A stretch of 64,000 nt of DNA from the NCBI RefSeq assembly GCF_014931605.1, contig NZ_CP053382.1:1054001-1118000 (forward strand), read 5' to 3'. Made by a program: the position numbers and the translations under genes. Under the pieces are notes generated by a model that made no database searches, was not told where the DNA came from, and saw only the letters and a list, made by a program, of their open reading frames with translations. Of the stretch, positions 29,720 through 38,962 are shown piece by piece. The DNA comes from Halomonas sp. MCCC 1A13316 (lineage in GTDB: Bacteria > Pseudomonadota > Gammaproteobacteria > Pseudomonadales > Halomonadaceae). Position 1 is the stretch's first letter. Each line of letters starts with the position of its first letter.

Positions 29720-30883
29720 ATGACCGATCACGCCTCGACATGGATCTGGCAGCATCCCGGCTGGCCGGGCTTCACCAGGCAAGCGGCCGAGGTTCAGCCG
29801 CGGGCCCAGGCATGCTGGCGGGATCTCGGCATCTTACTGGGACGGTCGGGGGCCCTGACCTCCGCGGATGACCAGGACGCTGAGGCGAGAGCCGCCCTGG
29901 ACACGCTATTGCAGAACATCGTCACCTCCTCGGCCATCGAGGGAGAGCGTCTGAATGTGGCGTCAGTTCGCTCCTCCTTGGCCCGGCGCCTTGGCGTGGA
30001 GGAGCCGGAGGGCGCTACCTCGCCGCGTTCTGAAGGCCTGGCGGAGTTGATGCTGGATGCCACCCTCAATCCTGACACGCCGCTGGACGTCGTAAGGCTG
30101 TTTCAGTGGCATCGCTGGCTGTTCCCAGAGGCTGATGCCGCGCTGACGGCGCTGCGGCCCGGGCAATGGCGCGGGGTGGAGCCAATGCAGGTGGTGTCGG
30201 GTCGCCTGGATCGTCCCAAGGTACATTTCGAGGCGCCGCCACGAGAGGGGTTGGAACACGAAGTTGACCAGTTCCTCGCATGGTTTGAGGCCAGCCGTCA
30301 TGACCCGGCCCTGGACCCCCTGATTCGGGCTGGCCTGGCACACTTCTGGTTCGTGACGCTGCATCCGTTTGAAGATGGCAACGGCCGGATTGCCCGGGCC
30401 ATCGCCGATCGCGCCTTGGCGCAGGCGGATCAGCAGAGTATCCGCCTGTATGCCATGTCGGCCGCCATCCTGGAGCGCCGCGCCGACTACTATCGCCGCC
30501 TGGAGGAGAGCCAACGGGGCACGCCGGACCTGACGGCCTGGCTTGTCTGGTTCCTGGACACTCTCGATGCCACCTTGTTGGACGTCTTGGAGCAGGTTGA
30601 GCGGACGCTGGCCAAGGCCCGCTTCTGGCAGCGCTACAGGGCGGCCGATCTCTACCCCGAGCAGGTGAAGGTGCTGAACCGCCTGCTGGATGGAGGAGAG
30701 CGAGGGTTTGAGCAAGGCATTAGTGCGTCGCAGTACCAGAAAGTCGCCAAGGTCAGTAAGGCAACTGCGACCCGTCACCTCACAGGTCTGGTCGAGAAGG
30801 GGGCCTTGGTGAAGCTGCCGGGAGGTGGTCGCAACACGCGCTATCAGGTGCCCGAACGGTTCCGTCAGAACGACGGGGAGTAG
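29720..30883 (+). CDS. Fic family protein with DUF4172 N-terminus and C-terminal winged helix
   Basis: 387 residues. N-terminal ~80 residues (WIWQHPGWPGFTRQAAEV) look like DUF4172. The inhibitory helix motif SSAIEGE (~70) is the (S/T)xxxE(G/N) type that blocks ATP binding. The Fic active site HPFEDGNGRIAR (~214) is complete, so AMP transfer should be possible when inhibition is relieved. The C-terminus (~325-385) has a winged-helix look: SQYQKVAKVSKATATRHLTG, then LVEKGALVKLPGGGRNTRY. It is a solo gene in a mobile region, preceded by a palindromic array it may bind itself. Target protein unknown. Confidence 0.92.
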   Translation: MTDHASTWIWQHPGWPGFTRQAAEVQPRAQACWRDLGILLGRSGALTSADDQDAEARAALDTLLQNIVTSSAIEGERLNVASVRSSLARRLGVEEPEGATSPRSEGLAELMLDATLNPDTPLDVVRLFQWHRWLFPEADAALTALRPGQWRGVEPMQVVSGRLDRPKVHFEAPPREGLEHEVDQFLAWFEASRHDPALDPLIRAGLAHFWFVTLHPFEDGNGRIARAIADRALAQADQQSIRLYAMSAAILERRADYYRRLEESQRGTPDLTAWLVWFLDTLDATLLDVLEQVERTLAKARFWQRYRAADLYPEQVKVLNRLLDGGERGFEQGISASQYQKVAKVSKATATRHLTGLVEKGALVKLPGGGRNTRYQVPERFRQNDGE

Positions 30884-31251
30884 ACCTCCCTGTGACAATG
30901 TCTAAGGGGGGCGTGTTATTGGCTCCAAGTTCGGCGCCTATGTACCCCTCTTCATCCGGAAGCTCTTCATCAAGGTTTACCTCCATGCCCGCCGTCAGGC
31001 GTTCTGCCTCGGCAATGAGGCTAGCAAGGTTACCGCTCATCGAAGTCATGCAAGGCCCGCCTGTCGATGGCGCCGACCCCAATGCAGCGCCACCATAGTT
31101 TCATGGATCGAAGCGAGGGCCTCACTACGGTACTGCTGCGACATAGCCAATCACCACCTGCTTTACCATGGCCACCAAGCACCCTGCCTGGCCGATACAA
31201 TATTGTCGATAGCGGCGCTTACGACCCTATTGTGTCGCCGCGTATGACACA
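30884..31251. other. Gap with no supported gene
   Basis: A minus-strand frame from about 31049 (MTSMSGNLASLIAEAERLTA, then acidic residues) looks protein-like for about 60 residues. It then runs antisense into the 3' end of the Fic gene, so it may be a truncated small gene. Nothing else is visible. Confidence 0.3.
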
Positions 31252-31610
31252 TCAAATCTCTCGTCTGGCAAAACACCAGCGCAGCGGCACACCCAGGCAG
31301 CGTCCATCGCCCAACCTGATCGTGATCGTCTCACGCCTGTCGATGGTCTCTACGATGCGCCGGCCCTCCTCTGGCGCTGGCAGCTTGTCTCGAATCCCAG
31401 CGGAAATCGTTCGATCCCCGCGGCCGGCGAGCATTCCCTTCTCACTGATGTCTTCGTCCACGGCGGGCCAGTGAATGCCCACCGGGTTGAGCTCGTATCG
31501 CACGCGTTCGCTGGCGCTGGCACGTTCCAGACGCGGATACCAACAGATCGGACAACTCACCCAGCGGCCATCCGCTTGGCCGACAACTAGCCGTTCTCGC
31601 TCTATACGCG
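31252..31610 (-). pseudogene. DUF2442-type protein fragment
   Basis: The segment RWVSCPICWYPRLERASASE followed by GIHWPAVDEDISEKGMLAG matches the C-terminal half of DUF2442 proteins, small partners often found in toxin-antitoxin-like pairs. The homology continues upstream of the first ATG (31560) to about 31610, through RIERERLVVGQADGRW, without a start codon. The N-terminus is therefore lost or the frame broken. The tail after LAG is unrelated. Confidence 0.6.
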
Positions 31611-31633
31611 CCCAGGTAGGGGAGGAGGGGGTT

Positions 31634-32100
31634 GATGCGGGTCCGCCGTGAAGGCATCACCACCTCTGAGCGTGAGCGGATCAAGGCGCTGAAGCGTGAG
31701 TGCCGGGGGTTGAAGCAGACCAACGAGTTCCTGCGTAAGGCGTCTTCGTAATTTGCCCAGGCGGAACTCGACCGCCGCGGAAAGTGATGCCGTGCCAGGC
31801 GGTAATGCCGCGGAAGTCGCTGCCGACGATGGTGCTGTAGTTGGCGTTCATCGATGATAACCGGAAGGCGTACGGGTCGAGCAAAGCGGCCGTGTCCTGC
31901 CGATTGCCCTGTGACTTACTACGTACACAAGCCCGTGAAACTTGGCATGATCGCGCGCCACTCCGAGTCCAGCGCGATCATTGGCTGTGTGCTGGAATCC
32001 AGCGCGTCTAGGAAGAGAACTACGGTGTTTACAGTATCCGCAAGGTCTGGTGTCAATGCATCGAGAAGCAAGTCCCTGCCACTCCCTGCATCATCGAGCG
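31634..32100 (+). mobile_element. Remnant of a second type of IS3 family element
   Basis: 31634-31750 encodes an orfA tail: EGITTSERERIKALKRECRG, then LKQTNEFLRKASS, a stop, then FAQAELDRRGK in frame. This is the coiled-coil end of an IS3 (IS2-like) OrfA with a nonsense mutation. Around 32010-32060 a short stretch (REENYGVYSIRKVW) resembles the start of OrfB. The rest is deleted or unrecognisable. It is different from the IS3 copies at 33.3 and 57.4 kb. Confidence 0.65.
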
Positions 32101-32265
32101 CTGCCAGCTAATTAATTCAGCCCATGACCAGCAGCGTTTCCAGACAGTTTGGAATGAGGCATGCTGGAGAGGCGTAGATAGCCCCTCTGGCATTGCTCAG
32201 TTCACATGCCGCAAGCCGGGGGCTGTCAGTATCCGTCTGGTCGAGAGCGGAATGGAGGAGAGGCA

Positions 32266-32436
32266 GTGGCCACTGTCGATATTGAACACATCATGAGCGA
32301 GCTTGAGGAACACGCGCAGACGTTGCGAGCGCTGAGCGAGCGGTTGTCTAGCTCCGACCCCGAGGCAGCGCACACCACACAGTTAATTGCGCATGACCTA
32401 TGGGAACTGCGAAAGGAGTTGGGTGACGAGCGGTAG
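32266..32436 (+). CDS. Small acidic hypothetical protein
   Basis: 56 residues from a GTG at 32266 preceded by GGAGAGG; a longer frame opens at 32206. The sequence is helical and acidic (IMSELEEHAQTLRALSERLS; LIAHDLWELRKELGDE) and would form a small helical hairpin. I do not recognise the family. It lies 214 bp upstream of an antitoxin-like gene in the same direction. Confidence 0.5.
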   Translation: MATVDIEHIMSELEEHAQTLRALSERLSSSDPEAAHTTQLIAHDLWELRKELGDER

Positions 32437-32650
32437 AAGTGGAATCTGCATTCATTGCAAGGGTTGAATCCAGCGCAGGGTCTGATGACGGCAGAAGCGC
32501 AGAGGTGGACGTAAGGGGCTTTCTCCAGCGGGACTGAAGCCTGCAGGTGAATCTCTAAGTATTACTGAATAATGTCTGTCCGACTGGTAATGCCTGCCAT
32601 ATGCCATCATTCTGTAAAGAGCATAGAGTTGTCTGCTGAAAAGAGGCGTC

Positions 32651-33010
32651 ATGGCGAAGCAAGACGAGCAGGACGTGTCGATTGACGGCAAAGACGTAAG
32701 TGACGACCCCCTCATTAGCCGTGATCAGCCTCTCGAGAAGCTGCGTGGCTCGGTATACGAATACGATCAGCCGTGTGATCCGGTGGGCACCGAGGATTGG
32801 GCAGTTCTCGAGGTATCGGATGAACCACGGACGCTTGCGGTCTGGCGGGCGGCAGGAGAATTGTTTGAGGGGGATCGAGCAGCAGCAGATCGCTGGATGC
32901 ATAAGGAAGTAAGGGGGCTGGGCTGGAGGCGCCCTGTCGATGTTATGCAAGAAAACCCTCAGCGAGTTTTGGATCTGATAGGCCGGATAGAGCATGGAAT
33001 AAGCTCATAA
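32651..33010 (+). CDS. MbcA/ParS/Xre-type antitoxin-like protein
   Basis: 119 residues. A charged N-terminal half is followed by the toxin-binding fold of the ParS/MbcA (DUF2384) family: TLAVWRAAGELFEGDRAAAD, then RWMHKEVRGLGWRRPVDVMQ and the end RVLDLIGRIEHGI. Such proteins normally neutralise a RES-domain toxin that degrades NAD+. No RES toxin is present nearby, so this may be an orphan. ATG at 32651 with AAGAGG upstream. It is convergent with another gene of the same family. Confidence 0.75.
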   Translation: MAKQDEQDVSIDGKDVSDDPLISRDQPLEKLRGSVYEYDQPCDPVGTEDWAVLEVSDEPRTLAVWRAAGELFEGDRAAADRWMHKEVRGLGWRRPVDVMQENPQRVLDLIGRIEHGISS

Positions 33011-33025
33011 CCCTTAAGCCCATGG

Positions 33026-33340
33026 TTACAGCTTAACCCGGCCTTCATCAGCGATGAGCGCTGGGCGCTCCATGTTCACGCGTAGCCAAGTCTCGCGAAG
33101 CGTACCGATGTCGCCGCAAGCGATGACTTCCAGGGCTGAGCGGCCATCGGAACCTTTGTTGAAATTGGGCATCGCCATGAAGCCATACAGGTTGTCAGGA
33201 TTGTCAAACAATACTCGTAGCGCCGCATGAATGTTCAGTACGTAGCTGATGCGAGCAAGCTGATCCTCATCCAGAGTGATCTGCCATTCCGGTTTTTGCT
33301 GCTTTGCCTGGGCATAGGTATCGGGAGAGATGCGTAGGAT
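33026..33340 (-). pseudogene. ParS/MbcA-type antitoxin gene, 5' end removed by IS3
   Basis: The last ~105 residues are outside the IS: QITLDEDQLARISYVLNIHA, LRVLFDNPDNLYGFMAMPN and GGxSALEVI-like GSDGRSALEVIACGDIGTL. This is the ParS/MbcA toxin-binding region with the usual 'NPDN...PN...GRSALEV' layout. The open frame continues into the IS end (to 33409), so the original N-terminus is lost. Convergent with the similar gene at 32651, with 15 bp between the stop codons. Confidence 0.7.
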
Positions 33341-33389
33341 TGACCTTCCCCCTGGTTTAGGTCCGTCATCAATGTGAGAAACCGCTCCT

Positions 33390-34208
33390 TCAGGCACATT
33401 GCTGGGCATAGGCTACGGGTGGCAAATAGCCCAGCGAGCTGTGCGGTCTTACATGGTTGTAGTGGGTTCTCCATTGTGTGATTTCGTGTCGTGCATCCGC
33501 CAGGCTCAAGAACCAGTGCTGATTGAGACAGCCGTCTCGGAACTTGCCGTTGAAGCTCTCGATGAACGCATTCTGCGTCGGCTTGCCCGGCTGGATGAAT
33601 GCCAGTGTCACCTTCCGCTCACGTGCCCAAAAGAACATGGCCTTGCTGGTCAGCTCCGGCCCGTTATCGCAGACAATTGAGGCTGGCAGTGAGCGCTGCT
33701 GCGCGATCTCGTCCAGGAACCGGGCTAGCCGACGTCCTGAAATGGACGTGTCCGTCAGTTGCCCGACACACTCTCGGCTGAAGTCGTCCACGATGTTCAG
33801 CACGCGAAACCGACGCCCCGAGGCCAACTGATCCGACACGAAGTCCATCGACCAGCGCTGGTTGGGGCGGTCCGGCAGTGGCATCGGTGCCCTTGGCCGG
33901 ATCAGCCGCTTGCGCCGCCGGGTGCGAACTTGAAGGCCATACTCGCAGTACAGGCGGTAGGTGCGCTTGCGATTGATCACCAAGCCCTCCTGACGCAACA
34001 GCGCATGCAGCAGCAAGTAGCCGTAGCGGGGATAGCAGGTCGCCAAGGCTTGCAGGCGTGCCCGAAGCGGCTCATCGTCACGCGGTATGGCCTGGTACCG
34101 GGCTACCGACCTTGCCAGGCCCAGCAATCGGCAGGCGCCTCGCTGGCTGAGCCAGCCGCCTGTCACCAGGTGTTCCACCGCACGCCGCTTCGCTTCGGGC
34201 GTCACCAC
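33390..34208 (-). CDS. IS3 family transposase OrfB
   Basis: 272 residues. DDE integrase core: RWSMDFVSDQLASGRRFRVL, IVDDFSRECVG, IVCDNGPELTSKAM and the Glu in NAFIESFNGKFRDGCLN. The end HNHVRPHSSLGYLPPV type (here YNHVRPHSSLGYLPPV) is standard. It overlaps orfA by 7 bp, as usual for IS3 elements that make a fusion transposase by frameshifting. No disruption visible. Confidence 0.93.
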   Translation of the reverse strand: MVTPEAKRRAVEHLVTGGWLSQRGACRLLGLARSVARYQAIPRDDEPLRARLQALATCYPRYGYLLLHALLRQEGLVINRKRTYRLYCEYGLQVRTRRRKRLIRPRAPMPLPDRPNQRWSMDFVSDQLASGRRFRVLNIVDDFSRECVGQLTDTSISGRRLARFLDEIAQQRSLPASIVCDNGPELTSKAMFFWARERKVTLAFIQPGKPTQNAFIESFNGKFRDGCLNQHWFLSLADARHEITQWRTHYNHVRPHSSLGYLPPVAYAQQCA

Positions 34209-34468
34209 TTTCCCGAAACGATCTCCTTGAGCGCGGCATTGTCGAGGGCGCTTTCCGCCAGCAGCTTCTTTAGCCGGGCATTTTCGCTTTCCAGCTCGCG
34301 CAGGCGCTTAGCCTCCGAAACCTCCATGCCGCTGTACTTGGCCTTCCAGCGGTAGATGGTCTGCTCAGTCACGCCGTTCTGCCGGGCCAGCTCGGCGATC
34401 GAGACGCCGCGCTCGTTGGCCTTGAGAATGCTGATGATCTGCTCTTCGGTATGTCGGTTACGCTTCAT
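34202..34468 (-). CDS. IS3 family transposase OrfA
   Basis: 88 residues. The N-terminal HTH reads MKRNRHTEEQIISILKANER, then SIAELARQNGVTEQTIYRWK. A leucine-rich coiled coil follows (LRELESENARLKKLLAESAL). Complete, unlike the equivalent gene in the copies at 28.0 and 58.4 kb. Confidence 0.93.
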   Translation of the reverse strand: MKRNRHTEEQIISILKANERGVSIAELARQNGVTEQTIYRWKAKYSGMEVSEAKRLRELESENARLKKLLAESALDNAALKEIVSGKW

Positions 34469-34499
34469 CGCGAGATCTCCTGCTATCAGGGTAAACGTA

Positions 34500-35916
34500 G
34501 CGGAAATCTCACATCGACGGTGGACCGGTTTCTGGGGGGAAGGTCAACCCAACGGTAGGCATCTAGCGGCGCTCGAGGTGGAATACCGTTGCGCTCATGC
34601 ATCAACTTGTTGAGCGCCTTGAGAACCGAGACCAGCTTGGTGATTTCGGAAAGCTGGTTTCCCCGTTTGCCCGCTGGGTAGCCGGACCCATCGAGTCGCT
34701 CATTTGCACTTTCTAGTACATCGCGGCAGACCGGACTGGGTGACCAATCAAAAGCGCGCAGTTTGTCCCGGAGCGCTGCCACATGCCCCTTCAACATCTC
34801 CTTCTGGTGAGGCTTCATATGCGTCTTGAGCGATAGCAGCTCCTGACTGACCAACATTGGCTTGCCCATGGTGTGCAGCAGCCCACCCAAGACGGCTTCG
34901 CGCACGTGAGGGGAGTGAGGATCGCGTAGCAGCATCATGTCGGCCAATTGTCCAGCAACCTGAACGGCATGGCGTACCCAGTCAGGCTCCTCACGCAGGA
35001 ACGCGAGGGCATAGAGGAATGCCTTCCTATCCTGCCCCACCAGATACAGCAACGAGTCAACACAATCGTACAACGTCTCTTCGGGAAAGAAGTGGCGGGT
35101 CTTCATGTACATCAGGCCGATCTGAAGCTGATGGGCAACCTCTTGAACGCCACGTTGCATGGGGGTTTGGCGAGCGCGCTTCTGTCGCTCTTGCTCTTCT
35201 CGCTGCAGAATCTTCTTCTCCTTGGCGCCAGGAATAAACAGAGGGGAGTGGCTGGACACCTTGTCGTTGACCCCTGACCTATAAGCGGCCTCACGCTCCG
35301 TTTCCGCGACATAATGGAACAGGGCTTCCGTTTGGGGCGCCGTCAGGTTGATGAACTGGAGCCCCACCGCAGCATAGCCATGGTTGCCAAATGGGCGCAT
35401 ATGCCGGACGCAGGCTTCAGCGAAGAAGCTTGCCCCGTTGGGAAACTCCAGTGTGACGCCCGGTACGCTCTGCCCGACGGTGATGGCGATGCTATCGGCG
35501 ATAGCGATATCCACCATGCAGCCGCCGACGGAAAGATTCCGCAATCGCCCCGGAATGCTGAGCTCATGAAGGTACACCTCGACACTGACCCGTGCTTGCA
35601 TTCCCAGGATAAAAGGGATGCGAACCGCCCCACGACTCTCATGTACGAACACTGATTCCGGCAGCTGACAGACCAGGCGATAGGTCGTGCTATCCGTTTT
35701 TAGGATTTTCGTCGGCACGTTACTGAGACTGTATACCTCGCGTTCACTGGGCTCTGGTGCCCTTAAGGCCTCAATATCGAAGCTCAAGTGGCCGCCGCAG
35801 ACATACTGCTCGATGTCTGAGCCACCGTACTCCGCTTCCAGCACCAGATGGCCAGCGTCGAGATCCAGCTCCGCGACTTCCGCCGGCAGGGCATAGGGCG
35901 CGTACTTCGAATACAC
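34500..35916 (-). pseudogene. PilZ + degenerate HD-GYP protein, 3' end cut off by IS3
   Basis: About 455 native residues to around 34547; the last 20 codons of the frame come from the IS. Residues ~90-190 form a PilZ domain with RGAVR and RNLSVGG, the c-di-GMP-binding RxxxR and NxSxxG pattern. The C-terminal half resembles an HD-GYP domain, but the HD pair reads HT (LLHTMGKP) and HHE is replaced (ESANERLDGSGYP), so phosphodiesterase activity is doubtful. Coding similarity seems to start before the GTG at 35916 (NPSAQVIRALLQHKHELSV), so the start is uncertain. It is 223 bp behind a GGDEF-EAL gene on the same strand. Confidence 0.75.
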
Positions 35917-36139
35917 CGACAGCTCGTGCTTGTGTTGCAGCAGGGCGCGAATTACCTGAGCTGAAGGGTTACCGGGGTGAGGCGTGGTGGCCGTGGGTAT
36001 TTCCTGCTGTCGTTAGTATTCGTTAATCTTTTTTTAGAAACTCTTGAAATACATCTTTTCAGGGGCGGTCGTATTCGGATTTCAGTTCTTCTGCTGTCCG
36101 AGGCGTGGAAAACGCTTCATCACGTCAGGGACTGCTTAG

Positions 36140-38713
36140 CTACGGCAGAGGAGCTGCCGGCAGTAGGTCAGGTAGCGCCTGGAGATCTTCTAAGGGCATG
36201 GGTCTGGCGAAATAGAAGCCCTGCAGCAGGTCACAGTTGCGATCGATCAGATCTTGCTGCTGCTCAAGCGTTTCGACACCCTCGGCGACAACAGTCAAAT
36301 CCATGTGATGGGCCATGGTAATGATGCCCTGCACCAGTGCAGCATTGCGCTGGTCCGTCAGGATGTCCCGGATAAAGGCGCGGTCCAGTTTAATCTTGTG
36401 AATGGGCAGATCACGCAGGTAGCTAAGGCTGGAATAGCCGGTGCCGAAATCATCGATAGCCACCGCGATTCGCATCCCACGCAGCATCCGGATCATCTCG
36501 ATGGCCTCTGCTGCGCCTCCCATCAGGATGCTCTCAGTCATTTCCAACTCGAGGAGCTCCGGTGGTAGGCCTGTATCGTCCAGCAGTTGCCGTACTTCAG
36601 TAAGGAAGCCGTCACGATGGAACTGCAGCGAAGAGATGTTGACCGCCACTGGGAATATCCGCGCGTCGTTGGCGCGCAAGACGGCCAGGTCCTGGCAGGC
36701 TTGGCGCAGTACCCAACGGCCCAACGGAATGATCTGTCCTGTCTTCTCAGCTATGGGAATGAAAATCCCGGGGGAGACGAGCCCGTGACGAGGGTGATGC
36801 CACCGGACCAAGGCCTCGACGCTATATATTTGGCCACTGGCAGCATCGACAATGGGTTGGTAGTAGAGCTCGAACTGATTCTCACGTAACGCAGTTTGAA
36901 GATCATGGCGTAGCAGCACGTGTTCGCTGACGCTTCGCCTTACCTCCCCCCGATACCACTGCCACGTGTTGCGCCCTTGCCGTTTCGCAGCTTCCATGGC
37001 TAGACCGGCATGCTGTATCAACTCGTGTGCCTGGTCGATATCCTCGTCGCTGCAGGCTACACCGATACTGGTACTGATATGCAGGGCACGCCCATCGATG
37101 TCAAACGGCCGTTCAAGTGACTCCAGGATACGCTCCGCAGCGTCTACCGCTTCCTCACGGGTTGTGAAACTGGGCAATAGATAGACGAATTCGTCGCCGG
37201 TGACGCGGGCCAGAAGATCGCCGGGACTAAGCAGTTGCCGCAGACGGTCGGCGATGGCAACCAACAACTGGTTGCCTATCGGGTGCCCTAGTCCATCATT
37301 GATCGCCTTGAATCCATCCAGGTCGAGATACAGCACCGCTAATAGGCGCTGCTTTTTTCGACAGAGCCGGAAATCTTCCTCGAGCTGGTCATCCAGCAAC
37401 GCACGGTTGGGTAAGTCGGTGAGCAAGTCGTGAGTGGCCTGATAGGCGATCTGTGCTTCCTGGCTGCGCTGCTGGGAAATGTCTTCCTGTATTCCAATGA
37501 AATGTGTGCAGAGCCCATGGTTATCAAATACGGGGCTAATGGCCAAACGGTTCCAGAAGGAGGTGCCGTCCTTGCGGTAATTGAGCAGCGTGACTTGCAG
37601 GTTGGTTTGTGTCGTTAAGGCTTGTCGAATAGCCCTGACGGCTACTGGGCTGGTCTCGCTGCCTTGGAGGAACCGACAGTTTTTGCCGAGCGCTTCCTCA
37701 GCGGCATAACCCGTCAGCTGACTGAAAGCCTCATTAACGTAGACAAGCGGCATATCGTGCGAGGCTTCGGCCATGAGCACGCCATTGGGGGTAGCCTCGA
37801 TGCCCCGCTGTAGCAGATGCATCTTGGCCTCCTGACGTTTGCGATGTGTGATGTCATGGCAAATGCCATAGACACCGACAATTTCTCCTTCAACAGTCAC
37901 CGGAAAGTTGGTGACCTCAAGGTGGTAGGCCCGACCATCGGCATGAATACCCATGGTTTCGTAATAACGGGAGGCGCCGGCTTTGGCGGCATCGAAGGCG
38001 GTTTGGGTCAATTCGCGATAGCTGGGCTCGACGAACTTATTGAAATGTCGTCCCAGGAACGCCTCCTCCGGAAAGCCTGAAATCCGCTCAAGGGCCCCGT
38101 TGCAACGCTGGAATCGCCCCTCAAGGTCGAATTCATAGACGCCATCTGGGTGATTCACAAACAGGGAGCGATGCCACTCGGCCAAGGTCCGGTGGCGACG
38201 GTTGTCACGATCCTTAAGAATCGCCAAAGCGATGAGCGCCGCGGCTTGGCGCAAACGGCGCTGACTCAGCTCACTGGGCGCCTTGGGCTTTCGATAATAG
38301 GTGCCGAACGTGCCCAACAGCTCGCCTTGGGTGGTGAGTACGGGACTTGACCAACAGGCACGGAGCCCTTCGGCAAGCGCCGCGCTGCGGAAAGATTCCC
38401 AGCGCGGATCCGTTTGGATGTCCTCCGTAAACACGGGACGACGAAGGTAAGCGGCGGTACCGAAGGAGGCAACCTCCGAACCGACGGGGACATCCTGAAG
38501 CTGTTCGACATAACGATCTGAGAAGCGTTGGCTGGGGAACAAACTCAGTGAGCAACGTGCCGAATCGAAGCGCATGAAGGCGACGACAGCATCGGGGAGT
38601 ATAAAGCCAATCCAGTGAGCAATCGCATCCAGGGTCTGCTCAAGCGGTGCCTGCTGAGCAATCAATTCATGGATCTCTTGCTGAGCCTCCAGCAAGGGCA
38701 AATCGTCGGTCAC
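36140..38713 (-). CDS. GAF-PAS-PAS-GGDEF-EAL cyclic-di-GMP signalling protein
   Basis: About 857 residues. Domains in order: GAF (~25-160), two PAS domains (~165-285, ~295-410; GNDITHRK-like linker CHDITHRKRQ), GGDEF (~430-590) and EAL (~600-850). The cyclase signature reads VTGDEF instead of GGDEF. The phosphodiesterase motifs are intact: VEALVRWHHP, DDFGTGYSSLSYL, KLDRAFIRDI and VAEGVETLEQ. It is probably a c-di-GMP phosphodiesterase whose GGDEF part is regulatory. A GTG at 38713 sits behind a good GGAGG; an ATG at 38731 would add six residues. No membrane helix, so cytosolic. Confidence 0.9.
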   Translation of the reverse strand: MTDDLPLLEAQQEIHELIAQQAPLEQTLDAIAHWIGFILPDAVVAFMRFDSARCSLSLFPSQRFSDRYVEQLQDVPVGSEVASFGTAAYLRRPVFTEDIQTDPRWESFRSAALAEGLRACWSSPVLTTQGELLGTFGTYYRKPKAPSELSQRRLRQAAALIALAILKDRDNRRHRTLAEWHRSLFVNHPDGVYEFDLEGRFQRCNGALERISGFPEEAFLGRHFNKFVEPSYRELTQTAFDAAKAGASRYYETMGIHADGRAYHLEVTNFPVTVEGEIVGVYGICHDITHRKRQEAKMHLLQRGIEATPNGVLMAEASHDMPLVYVNEAFSQLTGYAAEEALGKNCRFLQGSETSPVAVRAIRQALTTQTNLQVTLLNYRKDGTSFWNRLAISPVFDNHGLCTHFIGIQEDISQQRSQEAQIAYQATHDLLTDLPNRALLDDQLEEDFRLCRKKQRLLAVLYLDLDGFKAINDGLGHPIGNQLLVAIADRLRQLLSPGDLLARVTGDEFVYLLPSFTTREEAVDAAERILESLERPFDIDGRALHISTSIGVACSDEDIDQAHELIQHAGLAMEAAKRQGRNTWQWYRGEVRRSVSEHVLLRHDLQTALRENQFELYYQPIVDAASGQIYSVEALVRWHHPRHGLVSPGIFIPIAEKTGQIIPLGRWVLRQACQDLAVLRANDARIFPVAVNISSLQFHRDGFLTEVRQLLDDTGLPPELLELEMTESILMGGAAEAIEMIRMLRGMRIAVAIDDFGTGYSSLSYLRDLPIHKIKLDRAFIRDILTDQRNAALVQGIITMAHHMDLTVVAEGVETLEQQQDLIDRNCDLLQGFYFARPMPLEDLQALPDLLPAAPLP

Positions 38714-38731
38714 GCCTGTGCCTCCATACAT

Positions 38732-38962
38732 GCCCCTCCCCGAATGTTAAGAGGTCTTAGAAAACTCAGTTCAATAGTGCAGGAATTCAGAAGGCTAATC
38801 AACGAAATCAATCATAAGTCAAGAAAAGCATGCAACTATTTGATATTTAATATATATTTTTCCGATGTGAGGGTTTGGGCAGCATGTTTGGGCAAGGGTG
38901 ATATTGATTTCTCTGGTAGTTAACGGTAGCTGAAAGCCTATCGGCCGCAAGCGATAAAACTT
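38732..38962. other. AT-rich gap
   Basis: No gene seen. The stretch around 38800-38860 is strongly AT-rich and probably holds the promoter of the GGDEF-EAL gene on the minus strand. Confidence 0.35.

Larger units (their letters stand above)
33341..34546 (-). mobile_element. IS3 family element, intact-looking copy
   Basis: About 1206 bp. The left end is TGACCTTCCCCCTGG (33341) and the right end, read on the other strand, is TGACCTTCCCCCCAG (34546), giving a 12-bp inverted repeat. It has two overlapping genes, orfA and orfB. The left flank is a beheaded antitoxin gene and the right flank is the cut 3' end of a PilZ/HD-GYP gene. I see no clear target duplication, so a deletion probably accompanied or followed insertion. 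Confidence 0.85.

Noticed and set aside
29963-30898. 311-residue minus-strand open frame
   Set aside because: Fully antisense to the Fic gene, whose motifs and start region are clear.
29720-33010. Defence island built from Fic, DUF2442 and ParS-like genes
   Set aside because: The genes are single, partly broken and separated by IS debris; no nuclease, helicase or sensor typical of known defence systems is present.
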